In this document: positions 26,860 to 37,174 of the stretch, one piece after another
Layout: each line of letters opens with the position of its first letter
Position numbering within the stretch: position 1 is the stretch's first letter
Notes under the pieces: model-generated
Database searches by the model: none
What the model was told of the DNA's origin: nothing
Seen by the model: only the letters and a program-made list of their open reading frames with translations
Origin: Psychrobacter okhotskensis
GTDB taxonomy: Bacteria > Pseudomonadota > Gammaproteobacteria > Pseudomonadales > Moraxellaceae
Assembly: GCF_013248965.1 (NCBI RefSeq)
Contig: NZ_JABRVQ010000001.1
Coordinates: forward strand, 274,420-338,419
Direction of reading: 5' to 3'
DNA length: 64,000 nt
Position numbers and translations under genes: made by a program

Positions 26860-29766
26860 TCAACTCACATCTTTCAGTCCTTGCTCAAGCATCGGTTTTA
26901 AGAATTCACCCGTATATGAACCTTTCACTTCTGCCACTTCTTCAGGCGTGCCTTCCGCAATGATCATACCGCCACCTTTACCACCTTCAGGGCCAAGGTC
27001 AATCACCCAATCCGCGGTTTTAATGACGTCAAGATTATGCTCGATGACGACGATGGTATTGCCTTTATCGCGTAAGGTATGCAGGATATGCAGCAACTTA
27101 TCGATATCATGGAAATGCAAACCAGTGGTTGGCTCATCCAAGATATACAGCGTCTGTCCGGTATCACGCTTGGCAAGCTCACGTGCTAGTTTAACACGTT
27201 GGGCTTCACCACCTGATAGCGTTGGCGCAGATTGACCCAAACGGATATAGCCAAGACCGACATCCATCAACGCTTGCAGACGACGATAAATCGCGGGAAT
27301 GGCGGAGAAGAACTCAGTCGCATCTTCGACGGTCATATCGAGCACGTCGGCGATGCTTTTGCCTTTATAATGAATCTCTAACGTCTCGCGGTTATAGCGT
27401 TTGCCTTCACAGGTATCACACGGCACATACATGTCAGGCAAAAAGTGCATCTCGACTTTGATAAGACCATCACCTTGACACATCTCACAGCGTCCGCCTT
27501 TGACGTTAAAGCTAAAGCGACCCGCTTTATAACCACGAGCGCGGGCTTCCTGCGTTTGGGCAAACATTTCACGAACTGGGGTAAAGACACCGGTATACGT
27601 CGCTGGGTTTGAGCGCGGCGTACGACCAATCGGACTTTGGTCGATATCGACCATTTTGTCCAAATGCTCAAGACCAGTGATGCTGTCATGCTTATCAGCG
27701 ATGAGTGTTGACGCATTATTTAACTGGGTGGCCGCAAGTGGCATTAAGGTACGGTTAATCAAAGTTGATTTACCAGAACCCGAGACGCCAGTGATACAAG
27801 TCATAATTCCGATTGGCAGGGTCAAATCAACGTCGTGTAAGTTGTTGCCGGATGCGCCTTTTAGCTCAATAGTCATAGGGACTTTTTTCGGCTTAGCTTT
27901 CCCTTTAACTTCCATATCAATCGTTTTGGCTTTATGACGAATGCTTGGAATCTCAATTTTTTTCTTACCAGACATATATTGTCCAGTTAGTGATTCTTTA
28001 TTGGCCATGATGTCATCGACCGTACCTTGAGCGATGATATGACCGCCATGTACGCCCGCGCCGACACCGATATCGATGACGTGATCCGCTTGGCGAATGG
28101 CATCTTCATCATGCTCAACGACCAACACCGTATTGCCCAAATCACGCAAGCGCGTTAGAGTTTTTAATAAGCGATCATTATCGCGCTGATGCAGACCGAT
28201 TGATGGTTCATCAAGGACATACATCACGCCCATCAGACCCGCGCCAATTTGGCTGGCAAGACGAATACGTTGCGCTTCACCGCCTGATAAGGTTTCGGCA
28301 GAGCGGGCGAGTGATAGATAATCAAGACCGACACTGACAAGGAAGTTTAAGCGCTCGTTAATCTCTTTAAAGATTTTTTCCGCGACTTCGCCTTTATGAC
28401 CGCCAATCTTTAGCGTTTTATAATAGTCAGCAGCATCACCGATAGACAGCTTAACGATTTGGGCGATGGTTTGATCATCAACGCGGACATTGCGTGATAT
28501 CTCATTTAGTCGAGCACCATCACAGACGTTACAAGTGGTATCAGCTAAATATTTAGCCAGCTCGTCACGCACAAGATTGCTCTGCGTTTTGGCATAACGA
28601 CGCTCTAGATAAGGTAGCACGCCTTCAAATGGTACGGTTTTATTGGTTTTACGACCGCGCTCATCAGTAAAGTTAAAGGTTAGCTTCTCTTTACCTGAGC
28701 CTTGCATAATCAGATCTTGCTGCTCTTTTGAAAGCGTTTGCCAAGGCGCGTCCATATCGATTTTGAAATGCTTGCAGACGGTAGAGAGCAGACCGAAGTA
28801 ATAAGCATGACGCTTATCCCAACCGTTTATCGCACCTTGGTTCAGCGTTTTATCATGATGGGTAATAAGTTTTTCGGCAGAAAAGTATTGACGCTTACCA
28901 AGGCCATCACAGCTTGGGCAGGCACCATACGGATTGTTAAAGCTAAACATGCGTGGTTCAAGCTCGGATACCGCACGATCGCAGACGGGGCAGGAGTGCT
29001 TAGCTGACATCACTTGATTGTCGCTGCCATCTTCCTTTGGATTACCATCCATAAAGTGTAGGGTCACTAGCCCTTGACCAAGGCGTAACGCAGTCTCAAG
29101 ACTCTCCGCCACACGGTTGCCCAAGTCATCACGGACTTTAAAGCGATCGACTACGACCTCGATAGTATGCTTTTTCTTTTTATCAAGCGTCGGTAGCTCG
29201 TCGGTATCGTAAACATCGCCATCGACGCGTACGCGCACAAAGCCTTGCCCAATCAATTGCTCAAGCAAAACCGTATGCTCACCTTTACGCTCACGAATGA
29301 CGGGTGCCAAAATCATAATCTTCGTTTCATCTGGCAATGCCATAACTTGATCGACCATTTCAGTGACCGACTGCGCGACCATTGGCTCGCCATGCTCAGG
29401 GCAAAACGGCGTACCAATACGCGCATAAAGCAGACGCAGATAGTCATAAATCTCGGTAATCGTCCCGACCGTTGAGCGCGGGTTATGGTTGGTTGATTTT
29501 TGCTCAATAGCAATCGCTGGCGATAAGCCCTCGATACTATCGACATCTGGTTTTTCCATTTGCGAGAGGAACTGACGTGCATAAGCGGAAAGACTTTCAA
29601 CATAACGGCGTTGCCCTTCAGCATAAAGCGTATCAAACGCCAATGAAGATTTACCAGAACCTGATAAACCGGTAATTACTACAAATTTATCGCGTGGAAT
29701 GTCTAAATCGATATTTTTTAGATTGTGCGTACGTGCGCCGCGTATTGCAATATGGTCATGTGCCAT
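26860..29766 (-). CDS. uvrA: Excinuclease ABC subunit A
   Basis: DNA damage-recognition ATPase of nucleotide excision repair. It has two ABC modules: Walker [14 protein letters not shown] near residue 33 and [11 protein letters not shown] near residue 660, with signature motifs [16 protein letters not shown] and [16 protein letters not shown]. Zinc-finger cysteines are visible as CPVC...CPSC and CEMC...CDTC. The 968-aa length is near the E. coli value (940). No LexA-type SOS box is obvious upstream, in keeping with Moraxellaceae lacking classical LexA. Confidence 0.98.
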   Translation of the reverse strand: MAHDHIAIRGARTHNLKNIDLDIPRDKFVVITGLSGSGKSSLAFDTLYAEGQRRYVESLSAYARQFLSQMEKPDVDSIEGLSPAIAIEQKSTNHNPRSTVGTITEIYDYLRLLYARIGTPFCPEHGEPMVAQSVTEMVDQVMALPDETKIMILAPVIRERKGEHTVLLEQLIGQGFVRVRVDGDVYDTDELPTLDKKKKHTIEVVVDRFKVRDDLGNRVAESLETALRLGQGLVTLHFMDGNPKEDGSDNQVMSAKHSCPVCDRAVSELEPRMFSFNNPYGACPSCDGLGKRQYFSAEKLITHHDKTLNQGAINGWDKRHAYYFGLLSTVCKHFKIDMDAPWQTLSKEQQDLIMQGSGKEKLTFNFTDERGRKTNKTVPFEGVLPYLERRYAKTQSNLVRDELAKYLADTTCNVCDGARLNEISRNVRVDDQTIAQIVKLSIGDAADYYKTLKIGGHKGEVAEKIFKEINERLNFLVSVGLDYLSLARSAETLSGGEAQRIRLASQIGAGLMGVMYVLDEPSIGLHQRDNDRLLKTLTRLRDLGNTVLVVEHDEDAIRQADHVIDIGVGAGVHGGHIIAQGTVDDIMANKESLTGQYMSGKKKIEIPSIRHKAKTIDMEVKGKAKPKKVPMTIELKGASGNNLHDVDLTLPIGIMTCITGVSGSGKSTLINRTLMPLAATQLNNASTLIADKHDSITGLEHLDKMVDIDQSPIGRTPRSNPATYTGVFTPVREMFAQTQEARARGYKAGRFSFNVKGGRCEMCQGDGLIKVEMHFLPDMYVPCDTCEGKRYNRETLEIHYKGKSIADVLDMTVEDATEFFSAIPAIYRRLQALMDVGLGYIRLGQSAPTLSGGEAQRVKLARELAKRDTGQTLYILDEPTTGLHFHDIDKLLHILHTLRDKGNTIVVIEHNLDVIKTADWVIDLGPEGGKGGGMIIAEGTPEEVAEVKGSYTGEFLKPMLEQGLKDVS

Positions 29767-30012
29767 CGGTGATAGGTTTCCTATTTGCTAAAATGGTATT
29801 CGAAATGAGTATATATAATGTTAAGAAAGACTGGTTATGTCACTGGCTAGATCATGGTTTTAAATGGGTTGTTGCTTTTGTACAATGAGCGTTTCTACAG
29901 AAATTCTGATTTTTATTAATATCTGATTTTTATCGGTCAATGTTGGTTGTTATTGCAATTTATTATTAGTAAACCTTGAAGGGTGCTTTCAAACCGTTGC
30001 TAGTCATTCAAC

Positions 30013-30045
30013 TGGTATTTAACAGCTAGTGGTATTTAACAGCTA
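30013..30045. repeat. 16-bp tandem direct repeat
   Basis: Two identical copies of TGGTATTTAACAGCTA separated by one base. They lie in the intergenic space between uvrA and the transporter. They could be a tandem binding site or simple duplication. Confidence 0.7.
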
Positions 30046-30508
30046 AATGGATGAATTACAAGTAATAGACTAGCCTGATAATAGTGAATTTATTGGCCAA
30101 ATGACATGTTTCGATTGTCGTTGTTTTATATAAATAGTGGTCGCTATACAATGATTCTGTCAGGCGAGAATGTCAGCGACGTTTTACTTTATTGTCATGA
30201 TAGGCGCATTATTCAAGGTGCGATGACGCATCAGATGCACTTGGTAACAAAATTGTCGAGTAAAATGAATGAAGTGATCTCATATAAGCAGCATAGCGAG
30301 GCAAGCCGCATAAACCTCTAACTAAAAAGACATGGACAAAAACTGGTAGGAAGGTAAAAGTCTCGGCAACCAAACGGTGAATGTTTTATACTGTGGGGCT
30401 TGCATTATAGGTTGGGCGAAGCAGTGCGTACTTTTTTAAGGGACATTTGCCATAGAGTAAATGGCTCTTGATATCTTTTGAGACGCACACTTGACCTATA
30501 AGGAGAGT

Positions 30509-30539
30509 GGCGCTATCTATTATAATAATGGCTAGCGCC
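30509..30539 (+). promoter_or_regulatory. Inverted repeat around a putative -10 box
   Basis: A perfect 7-bp inverted repeat GGCGCTA (30509-30515)/TAGCGCC (30533-30539) flanks 17 nt containing TATAAT (30521-30526). It lies about 35 nt before the transporter start, so it may be an operator over the promoter or an RNA hairpin. Confidence 0.45.
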
Positions 30540-30571
30540 CAGTTGTGACGTGATAAACCAGTGAGGCAAGT

Positions 30572-31936
30572 ATGAATAGCGTAGAAAAACGGGCAATCCT
30601 CGGGGTCGGTGGCATTTTTGCCTTGCGCATGATTGGTCTGTTTATGATTGTGCCCGTCTTTTCTGTGTATGGTGATAATTATGCGCATGCGACGCCATTC
30701 TTGATCGGTTTGGCGGTCGGTATTTATGGGCTAGGGCAAGCTATCTTTCAGATACCGATGAGCCTTGCTGCGGATAAGTTTCCGCGTAAGCCAATTATCT
30801 TTTTGGGTCTGGTGCTATTTGCGCTCGGTGGTATCATTGCGGCAAATGCCACGGATATTTACGAAGTCATTATCGGGCGGGCGCTGGCAGGTAGTGGCGC
30901 GGTCTCTGCGGTATTGATGGCATTACTCGCTGATGTGACGCGAGAAGAGATGCGTACCAAAGCGATGGCGACGATGGGCTTGACCATTGCGACCTCTATC
31001 ATGTTGGCTTTTGCTTTCGGCCCTCTATTGGTCGGCTCGCTTGGTATTTCCGGGCTGTTTTGGCTCACGGCAGGCTTTGCGGTGCTAGCGATGCTGCTGC
31101 TTTTCTTTGTACCGACACCGCTACGGGTGCTTAAGCATAATCTTGATAATAAATCGATTGGGCAGCAATTAGCGACAGTGCTAAAGATTGGCGATTTAAA
31201 CCGTTTGCATATCGGTATTTTTGCCCTGCATTTAACGATGACCGCCATCTTTGTTATCTTGCCACATCAGCTGAGTGAGGTGATGGGTCTATCGGTACGC
31301 CAGCAGGGTTTGGTCTATTTGCCATTGCTATTTATTGGCTTTGCCGTTGCGATTCCATTCATTATCATCGCTGAAAAGAAACGCAAAATGCGTCAAGTAT
31401 TCTTGGCGGCGATTGGCTTGATGACCGCAGCCCTCGCGATACTGGCATTAGGCAGTCAGGTCGGCATCGGTATCATTTTAGGATTGTTGCTTTATTTTAT
31501 GGGCTTTAACTTGCTCGAGGCAACGATTCCGTCGTGGATATCGAAGCGTGCGCCAGTGGCTAATAAAGCAACCGCGATGGGACTCAATTCTTCTAGCCAG
31601 TTCTTTGGCGCTTTCGTCGGTGGGGCGATGGGTGGTCTATTATTGAGCCAGCCTAATCTGTTAGCATGGGGTATCCTTGCAGCAGTGATGGCAGTGGCGT
31701 TGATACTTATTATTCCCATCGCTGATCCGCCGTATTTATCAAGTACCACGGTGACTATTCCCAAGAATATTAATATCCAAGATTGGTCACGGCAAATGTT
31801 GGCAGTAGATGGCGTGGATGAACTGGTCGTCATGGCAAAAGAGCAAGTGGCGTATTTAAAACTAGATAAAACCCAGCTCACAGATTTGTCGAGACAAGAG
31901 CTGTCACATTTGGCACAAAGCCCGCTCGATATTTAA
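30572..31936 (+). CDS. MFS transporter, YajR-like with C-terminal YAM-type domain
   Basis: A 454-aa major facilitator with 12 hydrophobic helices. The conserved loop 2-3 motif is LAADKFPRKPII and loop 4-5 shows GRALAGSGAVSAVLMALLAD. After the last helix, the C-terminal ~60 residues (INIQDWSRQMLAVDGVDELVVM...YLKLDKTQLT) resemble the ferredoxin-like YAM domain of E. coli YajR. The substrate is unknown. The uvrA - MFS - ssb order is also found in Acinetobacter relatives. Confidence 0.88.
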   Translation: MNSVEKRAILGVGGIFALRMIGLFMIVPVFSVYGDNYAHATPFLIGLAVGIYGLGQAIFQIPMSLAADKFPRKPIIFLGLVLFALGGIIAANATDIYEVIIGRALAGSGAVSAVLMALLADVTREEMRTKAMATMGLTIATSIMLAFAFGPLLVGSLGISGLFWLTAGFAVLAMLLLFFVPTPLRVLKHNLDNKSIGQQLATVLKIGDLNRLHIGIFALHLTMTAIFVILPHQLSEVMGLSVRQQGLVYLPLLFIGFAVAIPFIIIAEKKRKMRQVFLAAIGLMTAALAILALGSQVGIGIILGLLLYFMGFNLLEATIPSWISKRAPVANKATAMGLNSSSQFFGAFVGGAMGGLLLSQPNLLAWGILAAVMAVALILIIPIADPPYLSSTTVTIPKNINIQDWSRQMLAVDGVDELVVMAKEQVAYLKLDKTQLTDLSRQELSHLAQSPLDI

Positions 31937-32086
31937 CAGATCGCTTGTCGTTAGCCTCAAAACTTAATAGATCGCTGTTGTTTTGATACGCATTCTTTAA
32001 ATACATATTGTTTAAATGAAAACGGCTTAAATCATCAGGGTGTTTGCCTAAAGTCGAATTCTGATCTCTGTTTAAGAGGAATTAAT

Positions 32087-32719
32087 ATGAGCAAATTTAA
32101 TACGCTATCTAGTCAGGTGGTCGGCATCAATGCGAAGACCGCCACGCCGTCAGCCATTGTTCATCGCTCGATGGCTAAGATTGCGATTGGTATGGGTCTA
32201 GCTGTCACGCTATTGACGACAGGCTGCGCCACTCAAAATATTCAGGCGTATCAAAACACCACACCAACGCTCGATATGCATGAGTTTTTCTCCGGTCAAA
32301 TCGATGGCTGGGGCATGTTTCAGGGTCGTAATGGCGAGGTCAAAAAACGCTTTTATGTCGATATTGATGCCACTCACGAAGGCGAAAATGTTATTGTTTT
32401 GGATGAGAAGTTTTCATGGGCAGATGGCACAAAGTCGCAGCGCATATGGCGATTGACCAAGCAAGCTGATGGTAGCTGGAGAGGCACGGCAGGCGATGTC
32501 ATCGGTGCAGCAAAAGGTGAGGTCGCGGGTAATACACTGCATTGGCAGTATCTGTTAGAGTTGCCCGTCGACGACAAAACTTATAAAGTGAATTTCGATG
32601 ATTGGATGTATTTAGTCAATAAAGACGTCATGCTCAATCGCTCGGTCATGAAAAAATTTGGTGTGGAGCTGGGTAGTGTCACTCTTAGTATGCATCGCAA
32701 CAACAATGATTCTAGATAG
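32087..32719 (+). CDS. DUF3833 family lipoprotein
   Basis: A 210-aa protein with a late lipobox (TTGC, Cys about residue 47) after a long N-region. The DUF3833 core is visible: FFSGQIDGWGMFQGRNGEVKKRFYVDI, WADGTKSQRIWRL, and VNFDDWMYLV near the end. Members are outer-membrane lipoproteins of unknown role. An AGAGGAATT site precedes the ATG. The long N-terminus suggests an alternative start at the internal ATG in HRSMAKIAIGMG. Confidence 0.87.
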   Translation: MSKFNTLSSQVVGINAKTATPSAIVHRSMAKIAIGMGLAVTLLTTGCATQNIQAYQNTTPTLDMHEFFSGQIDGWGMFQGRNGEVKKRFYVDIDATHEGENVIVLDEKFSWADGTKSQRIWRLTKQADGSWRGTAGDVIGAAKGEVAGNTLHWQYLLELPVDDKTYKVNFDDWMYLVNKDVMLNRSVMKKFGVELGSVTLSMHRNNNDSR

Positions 32720-32960
32720 TTAAATAACGGTTCGCAAAGGGGGGTATTGACCGAGAAGAATATTTTATTGCTATAAGTCAGCCAGATTTTAGCTTATAAA
32801 TTATTCACGACAGGTGTTGTCGTATCTTGCCCACAGACTGCTAGATATTTTAAAAGAAAATAGTTAAAGTAAAACCATATTACTGATAGAATTAATTGTT
32901 TATATGAAAAACTCGATTAAAGCTCGTAATTAAATTATTCATAAGTAAAAGGACGGAACT

Positions 32961-33596
32961 ATGCGCGGAGTTAATAAAGTTATCATCATTGGTAACCTTG
33001 GAGCAGACCCTGAGGCACGTCAATTTAGTAATGGCGGTAGCGTGACCAATATTTCGGTTGCGACATCAGAACAATGGACAGACAAGCAAAGTGGTGAAAA
33101 GAAAGAGGCCACCGAATGGCATCGTATTTCACTCTTTAATCGTTTAGGCGAAATCGCTGCGCAGTATCTACGTAAAGGCAGCAAAGTCTATATCGAAGGC
33201 AGCTTGCGTACGCGTAAATATCAAGATCCCAATGGTCAAGATCGTTATATTACTGAGATTCGTGCTGAGCAAATGCAAATGCTAGATGGTGCCACGGGTG
33301 GTCAAGACAATGGCGGCTTCAGTAATAATAACCAAGGTGGTCAAAATCAAGGCGGCTATGGCAACCAAGGCGGTCAGAATAATTTTGGTCAGCAAGCAAA
33401 CAACCAGTCAGCACAGCAAGGTGGTTACAACCAAGCGGGCGCGGCAGCTTCGCAAGGCGGTAATCAGAATAGTTTTAATAACAACCAAAATACGCCTGCT
33501 CAGTCGAATCAGTTCAATAATCCAGCGCAAACACCTGCTCAATCAAAACCGACAGCAATGCCAGATGGCCCAGTTGATGATGATATCCCATTTTGA
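32961..33596 (+). CDS. ssb: Single-stranded DNA-binding protein
   Basis: Coats single-stranded DNA and recruits replication and repair proteins. The OB-fold N-terminus (residues 1-110) is canonical: [21 protein letters not shown] ... [15 protein letters not shown] ... [15 protein letters not shown] Gly/Gln/Asn-rich linker follows, ending in the acidic tip DDDIPF that binds partner proteins. The linker is longer than in E. coli (211 versus 178 aa). An AAAGGACGG site precedes the ATG. Confidence 0.97.
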   Translation: MRGVNKVIIIGNLGADPEARQFSNGGSVTNISVATSEQWTDKQSGEKKEATEWHRISLFNRLGEIAAQYLRKGSKVYIEGSLRTRKYQDPNGQDRYITEIRAEQMQMLDGATGGQDNGGFSNNNQGGQNQGGYGNQGGQNNFGQQANNQSAQQGGYNQAGAAASQGGNQNSFNNNQNTPAQSNQFNNPAQTPAQSKPTAMPDGPVDDDIPF

Positions 33597-33643
33597 GGAT
33601 GATAAGAGATACCTAAGACTTATTAGTCAGTAATATATTTTAA

Positions 33644-33669
33644 AACCTCGCTATTAGCGGGGTTTTTTT
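33644..33669 (+). terminator. Intrinsic terminator for ssb
   Basis: AACCTCGCT (33644-33652) pairs with AGCGGGGTT (33656-33664), with one wobble, around an ATT loop. Ts continue to 33669. Confidence 0.9.
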
Positions 33670-34178
33670 ATGGGAAAAATAAAATAATAAAAAAAATGGC
33701 ACAAGCCATTGTTTAAGTTATTTAATGATGGCTTTGTCGCTATTGTGATCGTTATATAGAGACAGAATATGAATGTTAAATACCGCAGAAATATAAAGAC
33801 CTAATTTTTGTTTGCAAGATATATTCTTTTTATTTCTTATAATTGCAACATCAGCAACGCATAAAAATAGAGTTGTACACTATTATTCTGATGAATTTTT
33901 ATATGAAATTTATTCAAATGACCATTTATATCTTATATCAACCGTTCGTTCTATTGAATTTCACTAATGCTAACGCTTTATTAAATGTGTTGATATAATC
34001 AAAAACATAAATAATCCAGTAAAGATTAATATTTAGATACTTTAAAAAAATAAATAGTTTGTAAGAAATATTCAAAAGCTCAAGGTAGGGCAGATTTATA
34101 GCCCAAAGTATCAAGTCTTATTTAGGTGGCACTGTATTATTATCGTGTTTGCTTAAGTATCAGCGTTAGGTTTATCAG
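33670..34178. other. AT-rich intergenic region
   Basis: A 509-nt gap, strongly AT-rich, with only a short hairpin (AATGGC/GCCATT near 33697-33712) and no convincing gene. It is presumably the regulatory region of the BLUF cluster. Confidence 0.5.
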
Positions 34179-34868
34179 ATGAATAGTAGTGATGTGTTTC
34201 GAAAAAGTGATTTGGGTCGAGAAGAAATTAAGACGCAAAGTTTGGGCGTGTTGCCGCGAGAAGCGAGAACATTGCTGATCATGATTGATGGCAAAAAAAC
34301 CTATCAACATTATTTAGATTCGCTTGATAACAGTAAGATGTTCGCTGAGTTTGGTGGGATAGCACCGTTGTTTGAGCTGCTGCAAGAATTCCAATGTATC
34401 GAGCTGATAGTAGGGGATAACGCCAGCGCTTCTAGCCAATCTTATGCGCCGCCTCAATCCGCTGAGCTACAAGTAGCGGCATCGCCACCTACGATGCCGT
34501 CTATAGCACCGCCCCCAACGCTGGCTAATGAAGACAACAAAGCATTGCAGCCTGAACCAATGCCATCGCAGAGTGATAATGCCGCTGAGTTTGACGCGAC
34601 CTTTAATGATAAGTCAGACAAAACCGTACCGTTTGCTAGCTACTTTAAGCGCAAAGCCGCTGATGTGGATTTTGAGACCTTAAAGTCGGAACTAGCGACT
34701 TATATCGAAAAAAATGCACCGCCTGAGGATGCGTGGGGTTACCTGCTAAATCTGGAACAGTGTACCGATGCCTCGCAATTATTGGCTCTCACACAAAAGA
34801 TTCAGCGCTCTACCAGTGGCAGCCTATCACGCGGTGTGGGCGAGTTTGCCAAAAAAATTAAATCTTAA
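34179..34868 (+). CDS. Hypothetical protein upstream of BLUF genes
   Basis: A 229-aa protein not recognised by family. The N-terminal ~85 residues look like a small globular domain (VFRKSDLGREEIKTQSLGVL...ARTLLIMIDGKKTYQHY). The middle (90-140) is a Pro/Ala/Gln-rich linker. The C-terminal ~70 residues are helical (FETLKSELATYIEKNAPPEDAWGYLL...SLSRGVGEFAKKI). No membrane or signal segment. It is about 75 nt upstream of the first BLUF gene on the same strand, so it may belong to a light-response operon. Confidence 0.7.
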   Translation: MNSSDVFRKSDLGREEIKTQSLGVLPREARTLLIMIDGKKTYQHYLDSLDNSKMFAEFGGIAPLFELLQEFQCIELIVGDNASASSQSYAPPQSAELQVAASPPTMPSIAPPPTLANEDNKALQPEPMPSQSDNAAEFDATFNDKSDKTVPFASYFKRKAADVDFETLKSELATYIEKNAPPEDAWGYLLNLEQCTDASQLLALTQKIQRSTSGSLSRGVGEFAKKIKS

Positions 34869-34943
34869 ATTTACCCCCTTTATCGCAGCGCTGCATTTGG
34901 CTGTCGCCTGTAAAAAAGTACCAATAACTTATCGGAGTGCCTT

Positions 34944-35462
34944 ATGGAAGTCGCTGAGCTGTCAGAAAAAAACACGTTAAACATGTTGCATGGTGAGCAT
35001 ATTATCTTGCGTTTGACTTATATTAGTCGTTATAACAACGACAACCCTAATGGGGAAGTCACGCGTATCCTAGCGCAGGCGCAGCAGAATAATGAGCGTA
35101 ATGGCATTACGGGCGCATTGGTCTTCAATCACAATTACTTTCTTCAAAGCATTGAAGGGGCAAGACCTGTCATCAACGAGCTACTACGCAAGCTTGTAAA
35201 AGACGAGCGACATGCTGCCTTACAGATTATCGAATGCCGCGAAGTCGAGCAGCGTCGCTGGAATAAATGGTCAATGAAATATCTTATACCAAGTGATGAG
35301 AATAAAGGGCTGGCGCTTAAGTTTTCGACGGGCACTCAATTTAATCCCTACCTTATGAGTACCAACCAAATCATGATGTTGATTGATACCTTGTCAGAGC
35401 TCCAAGAGCAAGAAGAAATAGACGCTTCTGCTAAAAAGAAATCATGGTTTGCTATTGGCTAA
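34944..35462 (+). CDS. BLUF-domain blue-light receptor 1
   Basis: A 172-aa short BLUF (flavin-based blue-light sensing) protein. Conserved residues are present: the photoactive Tyr in LTYIS, Asn in ERNGITG, Gln in YFLQSIEG, and the Trp/Met of RWNKWSMKY. The C-terminal ~60 residues form the two-helix cap and an unusual LQEQEEIDASAKKKSWFAIG tail. No output domain is attached, so it probably signals by protein contact, as short BLUF proteins such as BlsA do. An internal ATG at 34983 would remove 13 residues. CGGAG precedes the chosen start. Confidence 0.93.
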   Translation: MEVAELSEKNTLNMLHGEHIILRLTYISRYNNDNPNGEVTRILAQAQQNNERNGITGALVFNHNYFLQSIEGARPVINELLRKLVKDERHAALQIIECREVEQRRWNKWSMKYLIPSDENKGLALKFSTGTQFNPYLMSTNQIMMLIDTLSELQEQEEIDASAKKKSWFAIG

Positions 35463-35528
35463 TTGACGTTTATAAAAGCGCTAATATAAAAGTGCTACGT
35501 CCCCATTACACCGCCTAAGAGAACAGAT

Positions 35529-35966
35529 ATGACCTCACCAAATTCAGATGCACACATCTTAATGAGCATGACCTACGCCAGCCGTGCAAACCCAGACGTA
35601 TCGGCGAAAGACTTTAATGAGATTTTGCAGCAAGCTCAAGCGAATAACGCTGCCAATGGCATCACGGGGATGCTGACATTTAATAAAGACTATTTTTTAC
35701 AAACGGTCGAAGGGCCGAGAGCGCAGATCAATCGTTTATTATATGGTCTTATTGCTGATCAGCGTCATCACGATTTACAGGTCATTGAAACACGCGAGCT
35801 GAAGCATCGAGAATGGGCTAAGTGGTCAATGAACTATGCCTCTCCAACCGAAGCCAATGCCGCAATTTATCTAAAATACTCTACGACGATTGATTTCAAT
35901 CCGTACTTATTAAGTGCCGAATCCGCTCGTGATTTGATGAGTGAGCTTAGCGCAGGACGCACCTAG
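35529..35966 (+). CDS. BLUF-domain blue-light receptor 2
   Basis: A 145-aa short BLUF protein closely related to the preceding one. It keeps Tyr in MTYAS, Asn in AANGITG, Gln in YFLQTVEG and WAKWSMNY, and ends soon after the cap helices. It lies 66 nt downstream of the first BLUF gene on the same strand. The pair looks like a tandem duplication that has diverged. Confidence 0.93.
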   Translation: MTSPNSDAHILMSMTYASRANPDVSAKDFNEILQQAQANNAANGITGMLTFNKDYFLQTVEGPRAQINRLLYGLIADQRHHDLQVIETRELKHREWAKWSMNYASPTEANAAIYLKYSTTIDFNPYLLSAESARDLMSELSAGRT

Positions 35967-36525
35967 GCAGTTTTGGTATTTTCTCGTTAACATCAAAATA
36001 ATGAGCAGTATGAAATGATAAACATTCAAGGGTTAATTTTATATATAGTCATTCCACTATAAAAGTATTACTGCGTTAACCTCGTTTGAAGTATTAAATA
36101 TACATCTACACTCGGTTGCCTTGTACTACTTTTAAACTGAATCAACTATAGCCTCCAAGAGGTTTTTATTTATTAGTGTTGTCAGGGTACTGTTTACGAG
36201 ATTTTTCTTTAGCAGGTTTTGGCACACAATAGGATTATTGTCGATCTTCTGTCTAATGCTATAGAAGATACATCATTGACTTAAGTTTGTTATTAATTAT
36301 TTCTTATTATAGAGACGATTAATTTACTATTGTTATAACTACTGTTTTTGTTTATATTGTCTGTACTCATTAATGCCACGGCTAATACTGTTTTAATAAG
36401 TAAGAAACGGAATTGACTATTAAGTTTCGTATCATTACTTATTTATGAACTAGCAATCTTTAGTGCTTAGTAGATAAAATTATATTTATTAATTTTATAT
36501 CCCTTATCTTAAAGTTGAGTTTATT
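35967..36525. other. AT-rich leader region before the H-NS-like gene
   Basis: A 559-nt gap with no convincing gene. It holds a MITE-like palindrome (36043-36151), followed by a weak CCTC-CAA-GAGG hairpin with a T-run (36152-36167). The remaining ~350 nt before the H-NS-like start are very AT-rich, as expected of an autoregulated H-NS promoter; the autoregulation is inference. Confidence 0.5.
36043..36151. mobile_element. MITE-like palindromic element
   Basis: The ends TATAGTCATTCCACTATAAA (from 36044) and CTATAGTTGATTCAGTTTAA (minus strand from 36151) form an imperfect terminal inverted repeat with about 21 of 28 matches. Pairing continues weakly inward. It has no coding capacity and only one copy is seen in the window. 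Confidence 0.55.
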
Positions 36526-36849
36526 ATGAATAAGAATACCACCATTGATTTAGACAGCTTAAACGTAGATGAGCTACGTGCCATCACCGAAAATGCCCAG
36601 CAGCTGATTGCCAAAAAGCAACATCAGCGTTTATATGATGCTTATATGCAGTTTGAAAAAATCGCTGAAGAGAGTAATAGTACTATCGAAGAGATTTTAA
36701 AAGCTGGTGAGACGTTAGAGAAAAAACGTAGCATCAAATATCGCAACACCGATAATAATGAAGAGACTTGGACGGGCCGTGGTCGTAAGCCGACGTGGTT
36801 GGTTGACGCGCTAGCAGCAGGTCGTAAGCTTGAAGATTTTGCTATTTAG
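36526..36849 (+). CDS. H-NS family nucleoid-associated protein
   Basis: A 107-aa protein with the H-NS layout. The N-terminal oligomerisation coiled coil is LNVDELRAITENAQQLIAKK (residues 12-31). The C-terminal DNA-binding segment is YRNTDNNEETWTGRGRKPTWL, with the GRGRKP minor-groove loop. Such proteins silence AT-rich genes. It has a long AT-rich leader and a strong terminator downstream. Confidence 0.93.
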   Translation: MNKNTTIDLDSLNVDELRAITENAQQLIAKKQHQRLYDAYMQFEKIAEESNSTIEEILKAGETLEKKRSIKYRNTDNNEETWTGRGRKPTWLVDALAAGRKLEDFAI

Positions 36850-37055
36850 CCATTTTAAGACCACTAAATGTATCCATGTGCTAATTGATGACACGCATTA
36901 GGTGCAAGAAAGGCAAGTAACAGTGCTACCAGTAGACTGAACGAGCCTGATGACATACCTGATTTGTAGTGGATTTAACTATATAGCAATATGTCTTCTA
37001 CGCTGTTTTTATGACGTCGTTATAGCGATTGAGCTAACAGCACATCAGTAGACAG

Positions 37056-37107
37056 AAGCCAGTATCTTTGTTGCCAGTAATTTGGTAAAAAGATACTGGC
37101 TTTTTTT
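37056..37107 (+). terminator. Strong intrinsic terminator
   Basis: A 14-bp stem (37056-37069 with 37089-37102) encloses a 19-nt loop, and the T-run continues to 37107. It ends the H-NS-like transcript and lies just before gspN. Confidence 0.9.
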
Positions 37108-37174
37108 CTGTCATCTGTATGCTATTGTTTGTTATGATAATGACGTTTTTATCTTATATAAGAGTTATGTAACC

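Larger units (their letters stand above)
29767..30571. other. Long uvrA-yajR intergenic region
   Basis: An 805-nt divergent gap with no convincing gene. It contains a direct repeat TGGTATTTAACAGCTA at 30013-30028 and 30030-30045, and an inverted repeat just before the transporter gene (30509-30539). A 71-codon frame at 30106-30321 lacks a ribosome binding site and recognisable content. Confidence 0.5.

Noticed and set aside
29767..29830. Possible LexA-type SOS box upstream of uvrA
   Set aside because: No CTG-N10-CAG-like dyad found, and Moraxellaceae generally lack classical LexA.
30106..30321. 71-codon reading frame in the uvrA-yajR gap
   Set aside because: No ribosome binding site, no recognisable domain and atypical composition; probably chance.
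37082..37174. 31-codon upstream extension of GspN
   Set aside because: It overlaps the strong terminator at 37056-37107 and has no ribosome binding site; GTG 37175 leads directly into the expected membrane helix.
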